This document shows positions 1 to 7,293 of a stretch of 16,033 nucleotides of DNA, in pieces. The stretch is from NCBI GenBank assembly GCA_023393045.1, contig JAEWMV010000063.1, positions 1 to 16,033 of the forward strand. Direction: 5' to 3'. Numbering within the stretch: position 1 is the first letter of the stretch; every line of letters begins with the position of its first letter. Source of the stretch: Bacillota bacterium. Its GTDB lineage: Bacteria; Bacillota; Clostridia; Christensenellales; CAG-138. A program made the translations under genes and the position numbers. Under the pieces are notes generated by a model. The model saw nothing but the letters and a program-made list of their open reading frames with translations, made no database searches and had not been told where the DNA came from.

Positions 1-1085
1 TCGAAAAGGAGGTCGTTTTCGGCGGTCTTTCCACGCTCGGGCTCATTTCGCTCTACGAGCCGCTCTGCGACGGAAGGGGCAATAAAATGGTCTACGGCAT
101 GGCGGGCGAGCTGATGAAGCTCTGCCGCAAGTACGGGCCGGACGACCTGCCCCCCGCGTGGGAGAACGACCCGGACAACATCGACGGCGAGGAGCGCTAC
201 AAATGCTACTTTTCGCCCGCCATGTTCGCGCTGGCGCTGGACGAATTCGTGCTCGACGCGGGCGTGGAGGTGCTGCTGGATTCAAAAATCGTGCTCCCGC
301 TCATGGAGGGCAAACGATGTACAGGCGTGTTTGTTGAAAACAAGACCGGCCGCTCGCTCTATAAGGCCGGCGCTTTCGTGGACGCCACGGGGGATGCGGA
401 GCTCCTCTGCCGCGCGGGCGTGCCCTGTGTTGCCGGGGAGAATTACCTCACCTACGTCGTCCACCGCGCGGACGTGGACGCCGCCAAGCGCGCCTGCGAG
501 AGCGGCAACATGCTCGCCCTGCACAACTGGTTTAACGCGGGCGGCGGTGTCAAGGGGGAGGGCCATCCCGTGGGGATGAAGCTCTTCACGGGGCTGACCT
601 CCGAACAAGTCACGGATTACGTGCTCAAGGGGCGCAGGCTCCTCATGGAAACGGTCAGGAGCGAGCCGCGCCTGGCGCGGGATATAATCGCCCTGCCCCT
701 CATGCCCCAGCTTCGCATGATACGCAGAATTGACGGCGCGTTCACCCTGCGCCCGGAACACATCAACCGCAGGTTTGAGGATTCCATTTCCACCATCGTG
801 GACTTTCTCGAGGCGGACAAGTGCTATGAAATGCCCTTTGGCATGCTCTATCACCCGGCGTTTGACAATCTCTATACCGCAGGGCGCACGGTCTCGGCAA
901 GCGGCTGGGCGTGGGACGTGGCGCGCACGATTCCCGGCGCGGCCGTCACGGGGCAGGCGGCGGGCGTGGCGGCGGCGATGAGCGCGCAGCGGGGCATACG
1001 CCCGGCGGACGTCAATGTGAAGGAGCTTCAGGCCTTCCTCGTCGCCAGCGGCATGCGGCTGCACGTGGATCAGCGGCCGGATTGA
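1..1085 (+). CDS. FAD-dependent oxidoreductase, 5'-truncated (FAD_oxidored-type family)
   Basis: The reading frame is already open at base 3 and runs to TGA at 1083-1085, leaving about 360 residues. The true start and the N-terminal Rossmann GxGxxG motif lie before the window, so the ATG at 87 is internal. Upstream of it the frame reads EKEVVFGGLSTLGLISLYEP, which looks like ordinary family sequence. The middle has an FVDATGDAELLCRAG segment, and the C-terminal part has NLYTAGRTVSASGWAWDVAR followed by GAAVTGQAAGVAAAM. This is the FAD-closing region typical of FAD_oxidored (PF12831-type) proteins, which are poorly characterised flavin oxidoreductases or dehydrogenases. The substrate is unknown. 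The gene lies 170 bases upstream of a five-gene catabolic operon and probably supplies an oxidation step for the same pathway. Family assignment is firm and role is inferred. Confidence 0.85.
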   Translation, partial: EKEVVFGGLSTLGLISLYEPLCDGRGNKMVYGMAGELMKLCRKYGPDDLPPAWENDPDNIDGEERYKCYFSPAMFALALDEFVLDAGVEVLLDSKIVLPLMEGKRCTGVFVENKTGRSLYKAGAFVDATGDAELLCRAGVPCVAGENYLTYVVHRADVDAAKRACESGNMLALHNWFNAGGGVKGEGHPVGMKLFTGLTSEQVTDYVLKGRRLLMETVRSEPRLARDIIALPLMPQLRMIRRIDGAFTLRPEHINRRFEDSISTIVDFLEADKCYEMPFGMLYHPAFDNLYTAGRTVSASGWAWDVARTIPGAAVTGQAAGVAAAMSAQRGIRPADVNVKELQAFLVASGMRLHVDQRPD

Positions 1086-1181
1086 ACCGAAAAAAGGCTT
1101 TCATAGAATTTGTCTATGGATGGGCGCAAAACATGTATTGGACGATGGAGGAAGCTTTGCTTACAATGACAGCGTAAGAAA

Positions 1182-1199
1182 CATCGGGCGTGCCCGATG
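1182..1199. promoter_or_regulatory. perfect inverted repeat, operator or weak terminator, before the aldehyde dehydrogenase gene
   Basis: CATCGGGC (1182-1189) and GCCCGATG (1192-1199) form a perfect dyad around GT. As RNA it would be a 7-bp stem with a 4-base loop, followed only by CATTTGAT, so the U-tract is poor. It sits in the 170-base gap between the FAD oxidoreductase stop (1085) and the next start (1256). It may be an operator, an attenuating hairpin or a weak terminator. No convincing -35/-10 pair was found in the gap. The best is TTGTCT at 1110 with TGTATT at 1134, which is weak. Confidence 0.4.
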
Positions 1200-1255
1200 C
1201 ATTTGATACGGCCTTCGCGCCGCAAGTTTTACCAAGCAGATGAAGGAGAAGGAAC

Positions 1256-2677
1256 ATGGCAGATCGTGAAATCACGCAGCAGGAACTGGAAACAATCGGG
1301 GAGCTCTACGCGCGCGCGCACGCGGCGGCAAAGATCATCGAAACCTATGATCAGGCGCGGGTAGACAAGCTCATACAGGCCGTGGCGTGGTCGGTTGTGA
1401 ATCTAAAGACCTGGAAGGAACTTTCCTACGAGGCCGTCGAGGAAACGGGCCTTGGCAATCCCGAAAGCAAGCTCGGCAAGCGCACCAAGGTGCGCGGCAT
1501 CCTCAGGGACGCGCTGCGCGCAAGGAGCGTGGGCGTCATCGAGGAGGATGAGGAAAAGGGTCTTACGAAATATGCGAAACCCGTGGGCGTCATCGCATCG
1601 CTCGTCCCCACGACGAACCCCGTGCTGACCCCGGCGGGCCAGGCGGTCTATGCGATCAAGGCGCGCGACGTCATCATATTCTCCCCCCACCCGAGAGCGA
1701 AAAAGGTGACCAAGAAGGCGGTGGACATCATGCGCCGCGCGCTCGAAGCGCAGGGCGCGCCCGCGGACATCCTCCAGTGCATCGAGCGCCCGAGCATTCC
1801 CATGACCAAGGCGCTCATGGAGCGGGCCAACCTCGTCATCGCCACGGGCGGCCGCCCCATGGTGAAGTCCGCGTACAGCTCCGGCACGCCGGCGTACGGC
1901 TCCGGCGCGGGCAACTCCACCATGATCATCGACGAAACGGCGGATGTGGCCGAGGCGGCCATGAACACGCGCATCTCGAAGATTTCCGACTACGGCTCCG
2001 GCTGCTCGTGCGACGGCAACCTGGTCATACACGAAAGCGTATACGACGCCATGATACAGGCGCTCAAAAACGAGGGCGCGTATATGGCGAGCAAGGCCGA
2101 GGCCGAGGCGCTCAAAAAGGTCATGTGGGACGAAGACGGCCACCGTTTGCCGGACACCGTGGCCATTTCCCCGCAGAAGCTCGCCAAGGCCGCGGGCTTT
2201 GAGATCGACGGCAAGTACGCCTTCATCGTGGTGGACGGCGAGGGGAAAATAGGCAAGGAGCATTTTTTCTCGAGCGAAAAGCTCACCACGCTGCTTGCGG
2301 TATTCAAATACGAGAGCGATTTTGAAAACGCCATCGACATGATGCACAAAATCTACGAGGTGGGCGGCAAGGGCCATTCCTGCGGCATCTACTCGTTTAA
2401 CGACGCGCACATAGACCGCCTCGCGATGGAAGCGCCTGTGTCGCGCATCATGGTGCGCCAGCCGCAGAACAAGGCCAACGCGGGCAGCTTCACCAACGGC
2501 ATGCCCATGACCTCCTCGATGGGCTGCGGCACCTGGGGCGGCAACATCGTATCCGAAAACATCGCCCTTCGCCACTACATGAACACCACATGGGTTTCGC
2601 GCACCATCCCGGAGGATAAGCCTTCCGACGAGTGGCTCTTCGGCGAGTTCTACGATCCTTCGCTCGAGCAGGCGTAA
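1256..2677 (+). CDS. CoA-acylating aldehyde dehydrogenase (EutE/PduP/SauS-like)
   Basis: This 473-residue protein has the length of the acylating aldehyde dehydrogenases (EutE, PduP, SauS and the AdhE N-terminal half). These oxidise an aldehyde with NAD(P)+ and CoA to an acyl-CoA and NAD(P)H. The family segment VGVIASLVPTTNPVLTP lies near residues 111-127. The catalytic region reads GSGCSCDGN. Cys250 aligns with the catalytic cysteine of the SauS-type motif, and Cys252 is a second nearby cysteine. The C-terminal part has GSFTNGMPMTSSMGCGTWGG. The start is supported by AAGGAG at 1243-1248. It is the first gene of the tightly spaced run to 7103, and aroD follows 33 bases later. It probably converts an aldehyde released by a C-C-cleaving enzyme of the operon, such as the ThDP enzyme, to a CoA thioester. 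The exact aldehyde is unknown. Confidence 0.88.
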   Translation: MADREITQQELETIGELYARAHAAAKIIETYDQARVDKLIQAVAWSVVNLKTWKELSYEAVEETGLGNPESKLGKRTKVRGILRDALRARSVGVIEEDEEKGLTKYAKPVGVIASLVPTTNPVLTPAGQAVYAIKARDVIIFSPHPRAKKVTKKAVDIMRRALEAQGAPADILQCIERPSIPMTKALMERANLVIATGGRPMVKSAYSSGTPAYGSGAGNSTMIIDETADVAEAAMNTRISKISDYGSGCSCDGNLVIHESVYDAMIQALKNEGAYMASKAEAEALKKVMWDEDGHRLPDTVAISPQKLAKAAGFEIDGKYAFIVVDGEGKIGKEHFFSSEKLTTLLAVFKYESDFENAIDMMHKIYEVGGKGHSCGIYSFNDAHIDRLAMEAPVSRIMVRQPQNKANAGSFTNGMPMTSSMGCGTWGGNIVSENIALRHYMNTTWVSRTIPEDKPSDEWLFGEFYDPSLEQA

Positions 2678-2710
2678 GGCGCGCATAATCGTTACGAGGG
2701 GGAATCAGGC

Positions 2711-3481
2711 ATGCACAATACGATCACAATCAGAAACAGAACCTTCGGCGAGGGAAAGCCGTGGATCATCGTGCCCATCGTGGGCGGGCGCAGGGAGGAT
2801 ATCCTCAGCAAAGCGAAGGAAATTTCCGTCCTTGCGCTCGATATGGTGGAATGGCGCGCAGACTTTTATGAGGATGTGTTTGACGCTTCGGCCGTGACGG
2901 ACACCCTCTCCGCCCTGAACGAAGCGCTCGGCGAAATCCCGCTGCTCTTCACCTTCCGCACCAAGTCGGAAGGTGGGGAAAAGGCCATTTTGCCCGGGGA
3001 TTACACCAGGCTCAACCTCGCCGTGGCCAAGTCCAATCTGGCGGACGCCGTGGATGTGGAAATCATGGCGGGGGACGCGCTCGTGTCGCACCTCATCGCG
3101 GGCATACGGGATGAGGGCGCGCGCGTCGTCGCCTCGAACCACGACTTTTACGCCACGCCGGGGAAGGATGAAATCATCCGCCGCCTCGTCAAGATGCAGG
3201 ACATGGGCGCGGACGTGCTCAAAATCGCCTGCATGCCGCAGAGCGCCGCGGACGTGCTCACGCTCATGAGCGCCGTCAATGAAATGACGGCGACGCTGGC
3301 AAAAAAGCCCGTCGTGGCGATGTCCATGGCGGCGCAGGGGGTATTGAGCCGCGTTGCGGGCGAGGTGTTCGGCTCGGCGATGACCTTCGGCGCGGTAGGG
3401 GCGACCTCCGCGCCCGGGCAGATACCGGTCGACGAACTTCGCTCGGCGCTCGATATCATTCATAAATCGATGAAGGCTTAA
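2711..3481 (+). CDS. aroD: 3-dehydroquinate dehydratase, type I (AroD family)
   Basis: The 256-residue protein matches the usual length of type I dehydroquinase, a Schiff-base TIM barrel that dehydrates 3-dehydroquinate to 3-dehydroshikimate. Every key residue of the family is visible. Glu47 and Arg49 are in EWRADF, Arg83 in FTFRT, His144 in SNHDF, the imine-forming Lys171 in LKIACMP, Arg214 in SRVAGE, and Ser233 and Gln237 in SAPGQI. The ATG has GAGGGGG 8 bases upstream. No other shikimate-pathway gene is present. Its neighbours are an acylating aldehyde dehydrogenase, a lyase, a ThDP enzyme and a TIM-barrel isomerase. That context points to catabolism, either of quinate or dehydroquinate or of a related beta-hydroxy-ketone ring, rather than aromatic amino acid synthesis. 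The reaction class is well supported. The physiological substrate is inferred. Confidence 0.92.
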   Translation: MHNTITIRNRTFGEGKPWIIVPIVGGRREDILSKAKEISVLALDMVEWRADFYEDVFDASAVTDTLSALNEALGEIPLLFTFRTKSEGGEKAILPGDYTRLNLAVAKSNLADAVDVEIMAGDALVSHLIAGIRDEGARVVASNHDFYATPGKDEIIRRLVKMQDMGADVLKIACMPQSAADVLTLMSAVNEMTATLAKKPVVAMSMAAQGVLSRVAGEVFGSAMTFGAVGATSAPGQIPVDELRSALDIIHKSMKA

Positions 3482-3491
3482 GGGAATGGAA

Positions 3492-4409
3492 ATGAAGCTG
3501 CCGGAAAAAGTTATCCTGTGCGAGGTAGGCCTGCGGGACGGGCTGCAGAACGAATGTGAAGTCCTTCCCCTTGAGGAAAAGCGCGCGCTTGCGCGCGCGG
3601 TCATCGCCGCGGGTTTTACCGTCATAGAGCTCGGCTCCTTCGTGAGCCCCAAGGCCGTGCCGCAGATGGCCGATACCGATCAACTTTTTTCGGAACTTAA
3701 GGATGTGGAGGGCGTGGAGCTGCGCGCGCTGGCCGCCAACCTCAAGGGAATCGTGCGCGCCGCGGCCTGCGGCTGCAAAAAGGTCAAACTCAACGTTTCC
3801 GCAAGCCGCGTCCATAACCTCAAAAACCTCAACCGCACGCCCGAGGAGAGCATCGGGAGCTTTCGCGATTGCGCGAAGGCGGCGAAGGATGCAGGCATAG
3901 CGCTTTCCGGCTCCGTATCCATGCCCTTTGGCTCCCCGTGGGAGAGGCATATTCCCGAAAAGGACGTTTTTTCCATCATAGAAGCCTACCGCGCGCTGGG
4001 CGTTGATGAAATTTCCCTTTCGGACACGTCTGGCATGGCGGTGCCCAATCAGGTCTATGACCTGTGCGGCAGTGTGCGCGAAGCATTTCCGGATGTGACG
4101 TGGTGGCTGCATTTTCACAACACGCGCGGCGTCGCGCTCGCAAACGTATTCGCCGCCATGCAGGCCGGCATGGACAGGTTTGACGCGTCCTTCGCGGGGC
4201 TCGGCGGCTGTCCCTTCTTGCCGGGCGCGGCGGGCAACGTGGCCACCGAGGACATTGCGCACATGCTCGAGGAAATGGGCGTCGTCACGGGCGTCGACCT
4301 CGACGCGTGCATTGAAACGGGGAAAAAGGCCGCCGCGCTCTTTTCCCGCAGCGAAAGCTACATCCTGCGCGCGGGCAGGTCGAGCGCGCTACTTAAACTT
4401 GGGGAATGA
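3492..4409 (+). CDS. HMG-CoA lyase-type acyl-CoA lyase
   Basis: This DRE-TIM metallolyase of 305 residues has the HMG-CoA lyase signatures. GLRDGLQNE carries Arg15 and Asp16. SFVSPKAVPQMAD follows. LHFHNTRG carries metal ligands His207 and His209. GLGGCPFLPGAAGNVATED carries catalytic Cys240 and Asn249. Spacing between these residues matches the human enzyme exactly. Such enzymes cleave a 3-hydroxy-3-methylglutaryl-CoA-like thioester to acetyl-CoA and a keto acid. I chose the second ATG (3492) because AAGGGA lies 6-7 bases before it. The ATG at 3486 leaves almost no spacer but would add only two residues. The gene begins 10 bases after the aroD stop, so the two are surely co-transcribed. Because an acylating aldehyde dehydrogenase is present, its CoA substrate could be produced in the same pathway. 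The natural substrate may not be HMG-CoA. Confidence 0.87.
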   Translation: MKLPEKVILCEVGLRDGLQNECEVLPLEEKRALARAVIAAGFTVIELGSFVSPKAVPQMADTDQLFSELKDVEGVELRALAANLKGIVRAAACGCKKVKLNVSASRVHNLKNLNRTPEESIGSFRDCAKAAKDAGIALSGSVSMPFGSPWERHIPEKDVFSIIEAYRALGVDEISLSDTSGMAVPNQVYDLCGSVREAFPDVTWWLHFHNTRGVALANVFAAMQAGMDRFDASFAGLGGCPFLPGAAGNVATEDIAHMLEEMGVVTGVDLDACIETGKKAAALFSRSESYILRAGRSSALLKLGE

Positions 4410-4419
4410 GGAGTCAGGC

Positions 4420-6237
4420 ATGAAAAAACTCGTATCCGAGCTGATGGTCGATTATCTGGAACGCAGGGGGGTCGAATACATTTTCGGCCTTTGCGGCCAC
4501 ACGGTCATCGGCTTTCTCGAAGCGCTCGCAAAGAGCGAAAAGATCACCTATATCTCCACGCGGCACGAGCAGATCGCGGCCACGGCGGCGGACGGTTACG
4601 CGCGCGTCAAGCATAAGGCGGGCGTGGTACTCTGCCACCTCGGCCCGGGTATCACCAACACGGTGACGGGCATCGCCAATGCCGCACTCGACTCCATTCC
4701 GCTTGTGGTCATCGCGGGCGACGTGCCGAGCTATTATTACGGCAAGCACCCCCATCAGGAGGTCAATTTGCATCTGGACGGCGCGCAGTTTGAGATATTG
4801 CGCCCCGTCGTCAAGCGCGCCTGGCGCGTGGACGACCCGGAGTCGCTCCCCGAAATACTCGACAAGGCCTTTCGCCTCGCGGAGAGCGGCCGCCCCGGCC
4901 CCGTGCTCGTGGACGTGCCCATGGACATGTTCTCGCGCGAAATCGACGCGCGGCTCTTCGCGCGCACCTATCTCGACAGCCCGGAAACCTACCGCCCCGG
5001 CATCTCCAAGGACGCGGCGAAGAAAATCGCCAAGCGGCTTGTTGAAGCCAAGCAGCCCGTCCTGCACGCGGGCGGCGGCGTGCTGCTCTCTCGGGCGAGC
5101 GGGGCGCTTGCGGCGCTTGCCGAACATCTCGACATCCCCGTTTCGCGCACGCTCATGGGGCACGGCTGCCTGCCGGATACCCATCCCCTGATGATCGGCC
5201 AGACGGGCTTCTGGGGCATGTGCTTCACGCATGAGCTGACCGCCAACGCCGACGTCATACTGGGGCTTGGCACGCGCTTTGCCGAGGCGGACAGCTCAAG
5301 CTGGTATCCGGGCGTGACGTTCGACATGAAAAAGACCGCCTTTTTGCAGATCGACATCGACCCCTTCGAAATCGGCAGGAACTACCCCGTTGAGATCGGC
5401 GCGGTGGCGGACATCCGGGAGGCGCTCGCCTCCATACTCGAGGAAGTGAAGGCGTTTTGCCCCGAAGGGAAAAAGAACCCCGCGCTCCGCGAGAGGATCG
5501 AAAAGGAGAAGGCCGAGTTCAAGAAGGCCAACGAGCCCGTCGCCAACGATTCCAGATTTCCCATGACGCCGCAGAGAATACTGCGGGACGTGAAGGCTAT
5601 CATTCCCGAGGACGCGCTTATCTTCACGGATGTGGGCTGGAACAAGAACGGCGTCGCCCAGCAGTTTGACATCACGGTGCCCGGCACCATCCATCACAGC
5701 TCGGGTCTTGCGACGATGGGCTTCGGCGCGTCCGCCATTCTGGGCGGCAAACTCGCGGCGCCCAACAAGGTCGTCCTGACCCTCGTGGGGGACGGCGGCT
5801 TCGGCACGAACCCCTCCTGCATCGCCACGGCCGTGGAGCAAAACATCCCCGTCATCTGGGTGGTGATGAACAACGCCGCCTTCGGCACCATTGCAGGGCT
5901 TGAATACAGCAATTACGGCACGCGCTTTGGCACCGTGTTCACCACGCCCGACGGCTGTTCTTATACGCCCAACTGGGCCGAGGTCGCCCGCGGGTACGGC
6001 ATAGAGGCCGGGCGCGTAGAAAGCGCGGAAGGCTTTGGCGAGGCGCTCAGGAGGGCGCTCGCGTCCAACAGGCCGTATCTCATCGACGTGCCCATGGAGA
6101 ACATCGCCGTGCCCACGCCCGGCTGCTGGAACATCAACGACATCTATACGCCCAAGGCCAACGTCAGCGAAGGCAAGCTCCTTCCCGATGAGGACGGCGC
6201 TTACCACGCGCCCTCGCACGGCGCGTCGCACAAATAA
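4420..6237 (+). CDS. ThDP-dependent enzyme, acetolactate synthase-like large subunit
   Basis: The 605-residue protein has the three-domain ThDP-enzyme layout: PYR about 1-170, a central domain about 195-330 and PP about 385-560. The cofactor-activating glutamate is Glu50 in RHEQIA. The ThDP/Mg motif runs from GDG (457-459) to NN (484-485). The family catalyses decarboxylation, ligation or hydrolytic cleavage next to a carbonyl. Members include acetolactate synthase, sulfoacetaldehyde acetyltransferase and the ring-opening hydrolase IolD. No regulatory small subunit is adjacent, so a biosynthetic acetolactate synthase is unlikely. A catabolic C-C cleavage is the better reading. The frame is open back to 4180, but the real start is 4420, with GAGGAG at 4408-4413 and the upstream gene ending 10 bases before. 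The unusual C-terminal tail after residue 560 (PTPGCWNINDIY) was not recognised. Confidence 0.86.
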   Translation: MKKLVSELMVDYLERRGVEYIFGLCGHTVIGFLEALAKSEKITYISTRHEQIAATAADGYARVKHKAGVVLCHLGPGITNTVTGIANAALDSIPLVVIAGDVPSYYYGKHPHQEVNLHLDGAQFEILRPVVKRAWRVDDPESLPEILDKAFRLAESGRPGPVLVDVPMDMFSREIDARLFARTYLDSPETYRPGISKDAAKKIAKRLVEAKQPVLHAGGGVLLSRASGALAALAEHLDIPVSRTLMGHGCLPDTHPLMIGQTGFWGMCFTHELTANADVILGLGTRFAEADSSSWYPGVTFDMKKTAFLQIDIDPFEIGRNYPVEIGAVADIREALASILEEVKAFCPEGKKNPALRERIEKEKAEFKKANEPVANDSRFPMTPQRILRDVKAIIPEDALIFTDVGWNKNGVAQQFDITVPGTIHHSSGLATMGFGASAILGGKLAAPNKVVLTLVGDGGFGTNPSCIATAVEQNIPVIWVVMNNAAFGTIAGLEYSNYGTRFGTVFTTPDGCSYTPNWAEVARGYGIEAGRVESAEGFGEALRRALASNRPYLIDVPMENIAVPTPGCWNINDIYTPKANVSEGKLLPDEDGAYHAPSHGASHK

Positions 6238-6281
6238 GGCGGGCGTTTGCAGTGAACATACTGAGTCTGAAAGGAAAACCT

Positions 6282-7103
6282 ATGCGCAAATTTTCCCTCG
6301 CGTACCTGACTATACCCGGCACCGACCCCGTGGCGCAGATCAAAATCGCTGCGGAGTGCGGCTACGATTATGTGAGCCTTCGCACCATCCCCATGCACCT
6401 GCCCGGAGAGCCGGAATTTTTGCTGCATAAGGACGCGGCGCTGTTTTCGGATGTGAAAAAGGCGCTTGCCGATTACAAAATACCCCTGCTCGACATCGAG
6501 CTTGCGCGCATACGCGAAGACCTTGATATCGAGGAATACGAACCCGCTTTTGAAAAGGCGGCCGAGCTCGGGGCGAAGGCCGTCATCGGCAGCGTGTGGA
6601 GCCGCGACGTGGCCTTCTATACGGATAAGGCTGCGCGCGTCGCGGACATGGCCGCGAAGTACAACCTGACCTACAACGTGGAATTCCTCACATGGGCGGG
6701 CGTGCGCAACCTTCGCGAGTGCGTCGCGCTCGTGGACAGTTTGCAGCGGCCGAACCTCTATTGCATGGTGGATACGCTGCACGCCTACCGCTCGCTGGTC
6801 ACGCCCGAGGAGGTCGCCGCGTGCCCCAAGAGGTATTTTTTCCTCATGCACCTTTGCGACGGGCCTAAGGAAATCCCCGAAAGGATAGACGACCCCGAGA
6901 TGCTGCGCGTGGCGCGCGAGGCGCGCGAATACGCGGGCATGGGCGGCATCGACATCGCGGGCTATGTGCGCGCGCTGCCGGACATCCCCATCTCCATTGA
7001 GCTGCCAAACCTTAGGCACATGGCAAGCTACGGCGCGAAAGGCCACGCCAAACTTTGCCTCGACACCGCCAGGGCGTATCTTGAAGAAAACGGCGCCCTA
7101 TGA
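6282..7103 (+). CDS. sugar phosphate isomerase/epimerase-like TIM-barrel protein (possible dehydratase)
   Basis: This 273-residue protein belongs to the xylose-isomerase-like TIM-barrel (AP_endonuc_2) superfamily. That group includes IolE (2-keto-myo-inositol dehydratase), IolI, hydroxypyruvate isomerases and AsbF/QuiC-type 3-dehydroshikimate dehydratases. Probable divalent-metal ligands are Glu134 (YNVEF), Asp164 (CMVDTLH), His190 (FLMHLCD) and Glu240 (ISIELPN), the usual E-D-H-E set. The ATG at 6282 has GAAAGGAA just upstream and is preferred over an in-frame GTG at 6252. It is the last gene of the operon, 44 bases after the ThDP enzyme and 31 bases before a strong terminator. Next to an AroD-like enzyme, a dehydroshikimate-dehydratase-like role is possible. 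Next to a ThDP enzyme, an IolE-like dehydratase is equally possible. The sequence alone does not decide. Confidence 0.78.
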   Translation: MRKFSLAYLTIPGTDPVAQIKIAAECGYDYVSLRTIPMHLPGEPEFLLHKDAALFSDVKKALADYKIPLLDIELARIREDLDIEEYEPAFEKAAELGAKAVIGSVWSRDVAFYTDKAARVADMAAKYNLTYNVEFLTWAGVRNLRECVALVDSLQRPNLYCMVDTLHAYRSLVTPEEVAACPKRYFFLMHLCDGPKEIPERIDDPEMLRVAREAREYAGMGGIDIAGYVRALPDIPISIELPNLRHMASYGAKGHAKLCLDTARAYLEENGAL

Positions 7104-7134
7104 TGAATATGCCTGACCCCTCCTTCTTCTAGCG

Positions 7135-7164
7135 AAAAGGGCCGCCGTACAAGGCGGCCCTTTT
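7135..7164 (+). terminator. intrinsic terminator of the catabolic operon
   Basis: AAAAGGGCCGCC (7135-7146) and GGCGGCCCTTTT (7153-7164) form a perfect 12-bp stem around the 6-base loop GTACAA, ending in TTTT. The A-tract on the other side makes it potentially bidirectional. It lies 31 bases after the TIM-barrel gene stop and closes the operon. Confidence 0.93.
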
Positions 7165-7188
7165 CCTGTCCGCGCAGCATCCCAAACA

Positions 7189-7217
7189 TTGCTTTCCCGC
7201 CGCCATGCGGCTATACT
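7189..7217 (+). promoter_or_regulatory. sigma-70-type promoter of the transporter-mobA operon
   Basis: TTGCTT (7189-7194) and TATACT (7212-7217) are separated by 17 bases, the optimal spacing. Transcription would start near 7224. This leaves a leader of about 70 bases before the ATG at 7294, which contains the long hairpin at 7232-7266. It lies just after the terminator of the previous operon, as expected for a new transcription unit. Confidence 0.72.
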
Positions 7218-7231
7218 GTTGGAAATGAAAC

Positions 7232-7266
7232 CGCCGCGCGTTTTTGACAAAAACCACCGCGCGGCG
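7232..7266 (+). promoter_or_regulatory. stable 5'-UTR hairpin before the transporter gene
   Basis: CGCCGCGCG (7232-7240) pairs perfectly with CGCGCGGCG (7258-7266). Inside, TTTTT (7241-7245) pairs with AAAAA (7249-7253) around GAC, with CCAC as a one-sided bulge. The result is a 9 + 5 bp stem-loop in the leader, 8 bases before the GGAGG at 7275-7279. There is no U-tract after it, so it is not an intrinsic terminator in this direction. A translation- or stability-control element is possible. I do not recognise a known riboswitch class. Confidence 0.6.
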
Positions 7267-7293
7267 CACAAACCGGAGGCCGTGTAAATCCCT

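Noticed and set aside
1403..2686. 427-codon open frame on the minus strand opposite the aldehyde dehydrogenase gene
   Set aside because: Antisense shadow. Rich in Arg/His/Ala/Val with no domain signature.
4180..4419. 80-residue N-terminal extension of the ThDP enzyme
   Set aside because: It overlaps the lyase gene out of frame and reads as Arg/Ser-rich noise. The ATG at 4420 has a good ribosome binding site and begins exactly at the family N-terminus.
7244..7249. TTGACA, a perfect -35 hexamer
   Set aside because: It is the centre of the leader hairpin, and 17 bases later the sequence is CACAAA, not a -10. The pair at 7189/7212 is much better.
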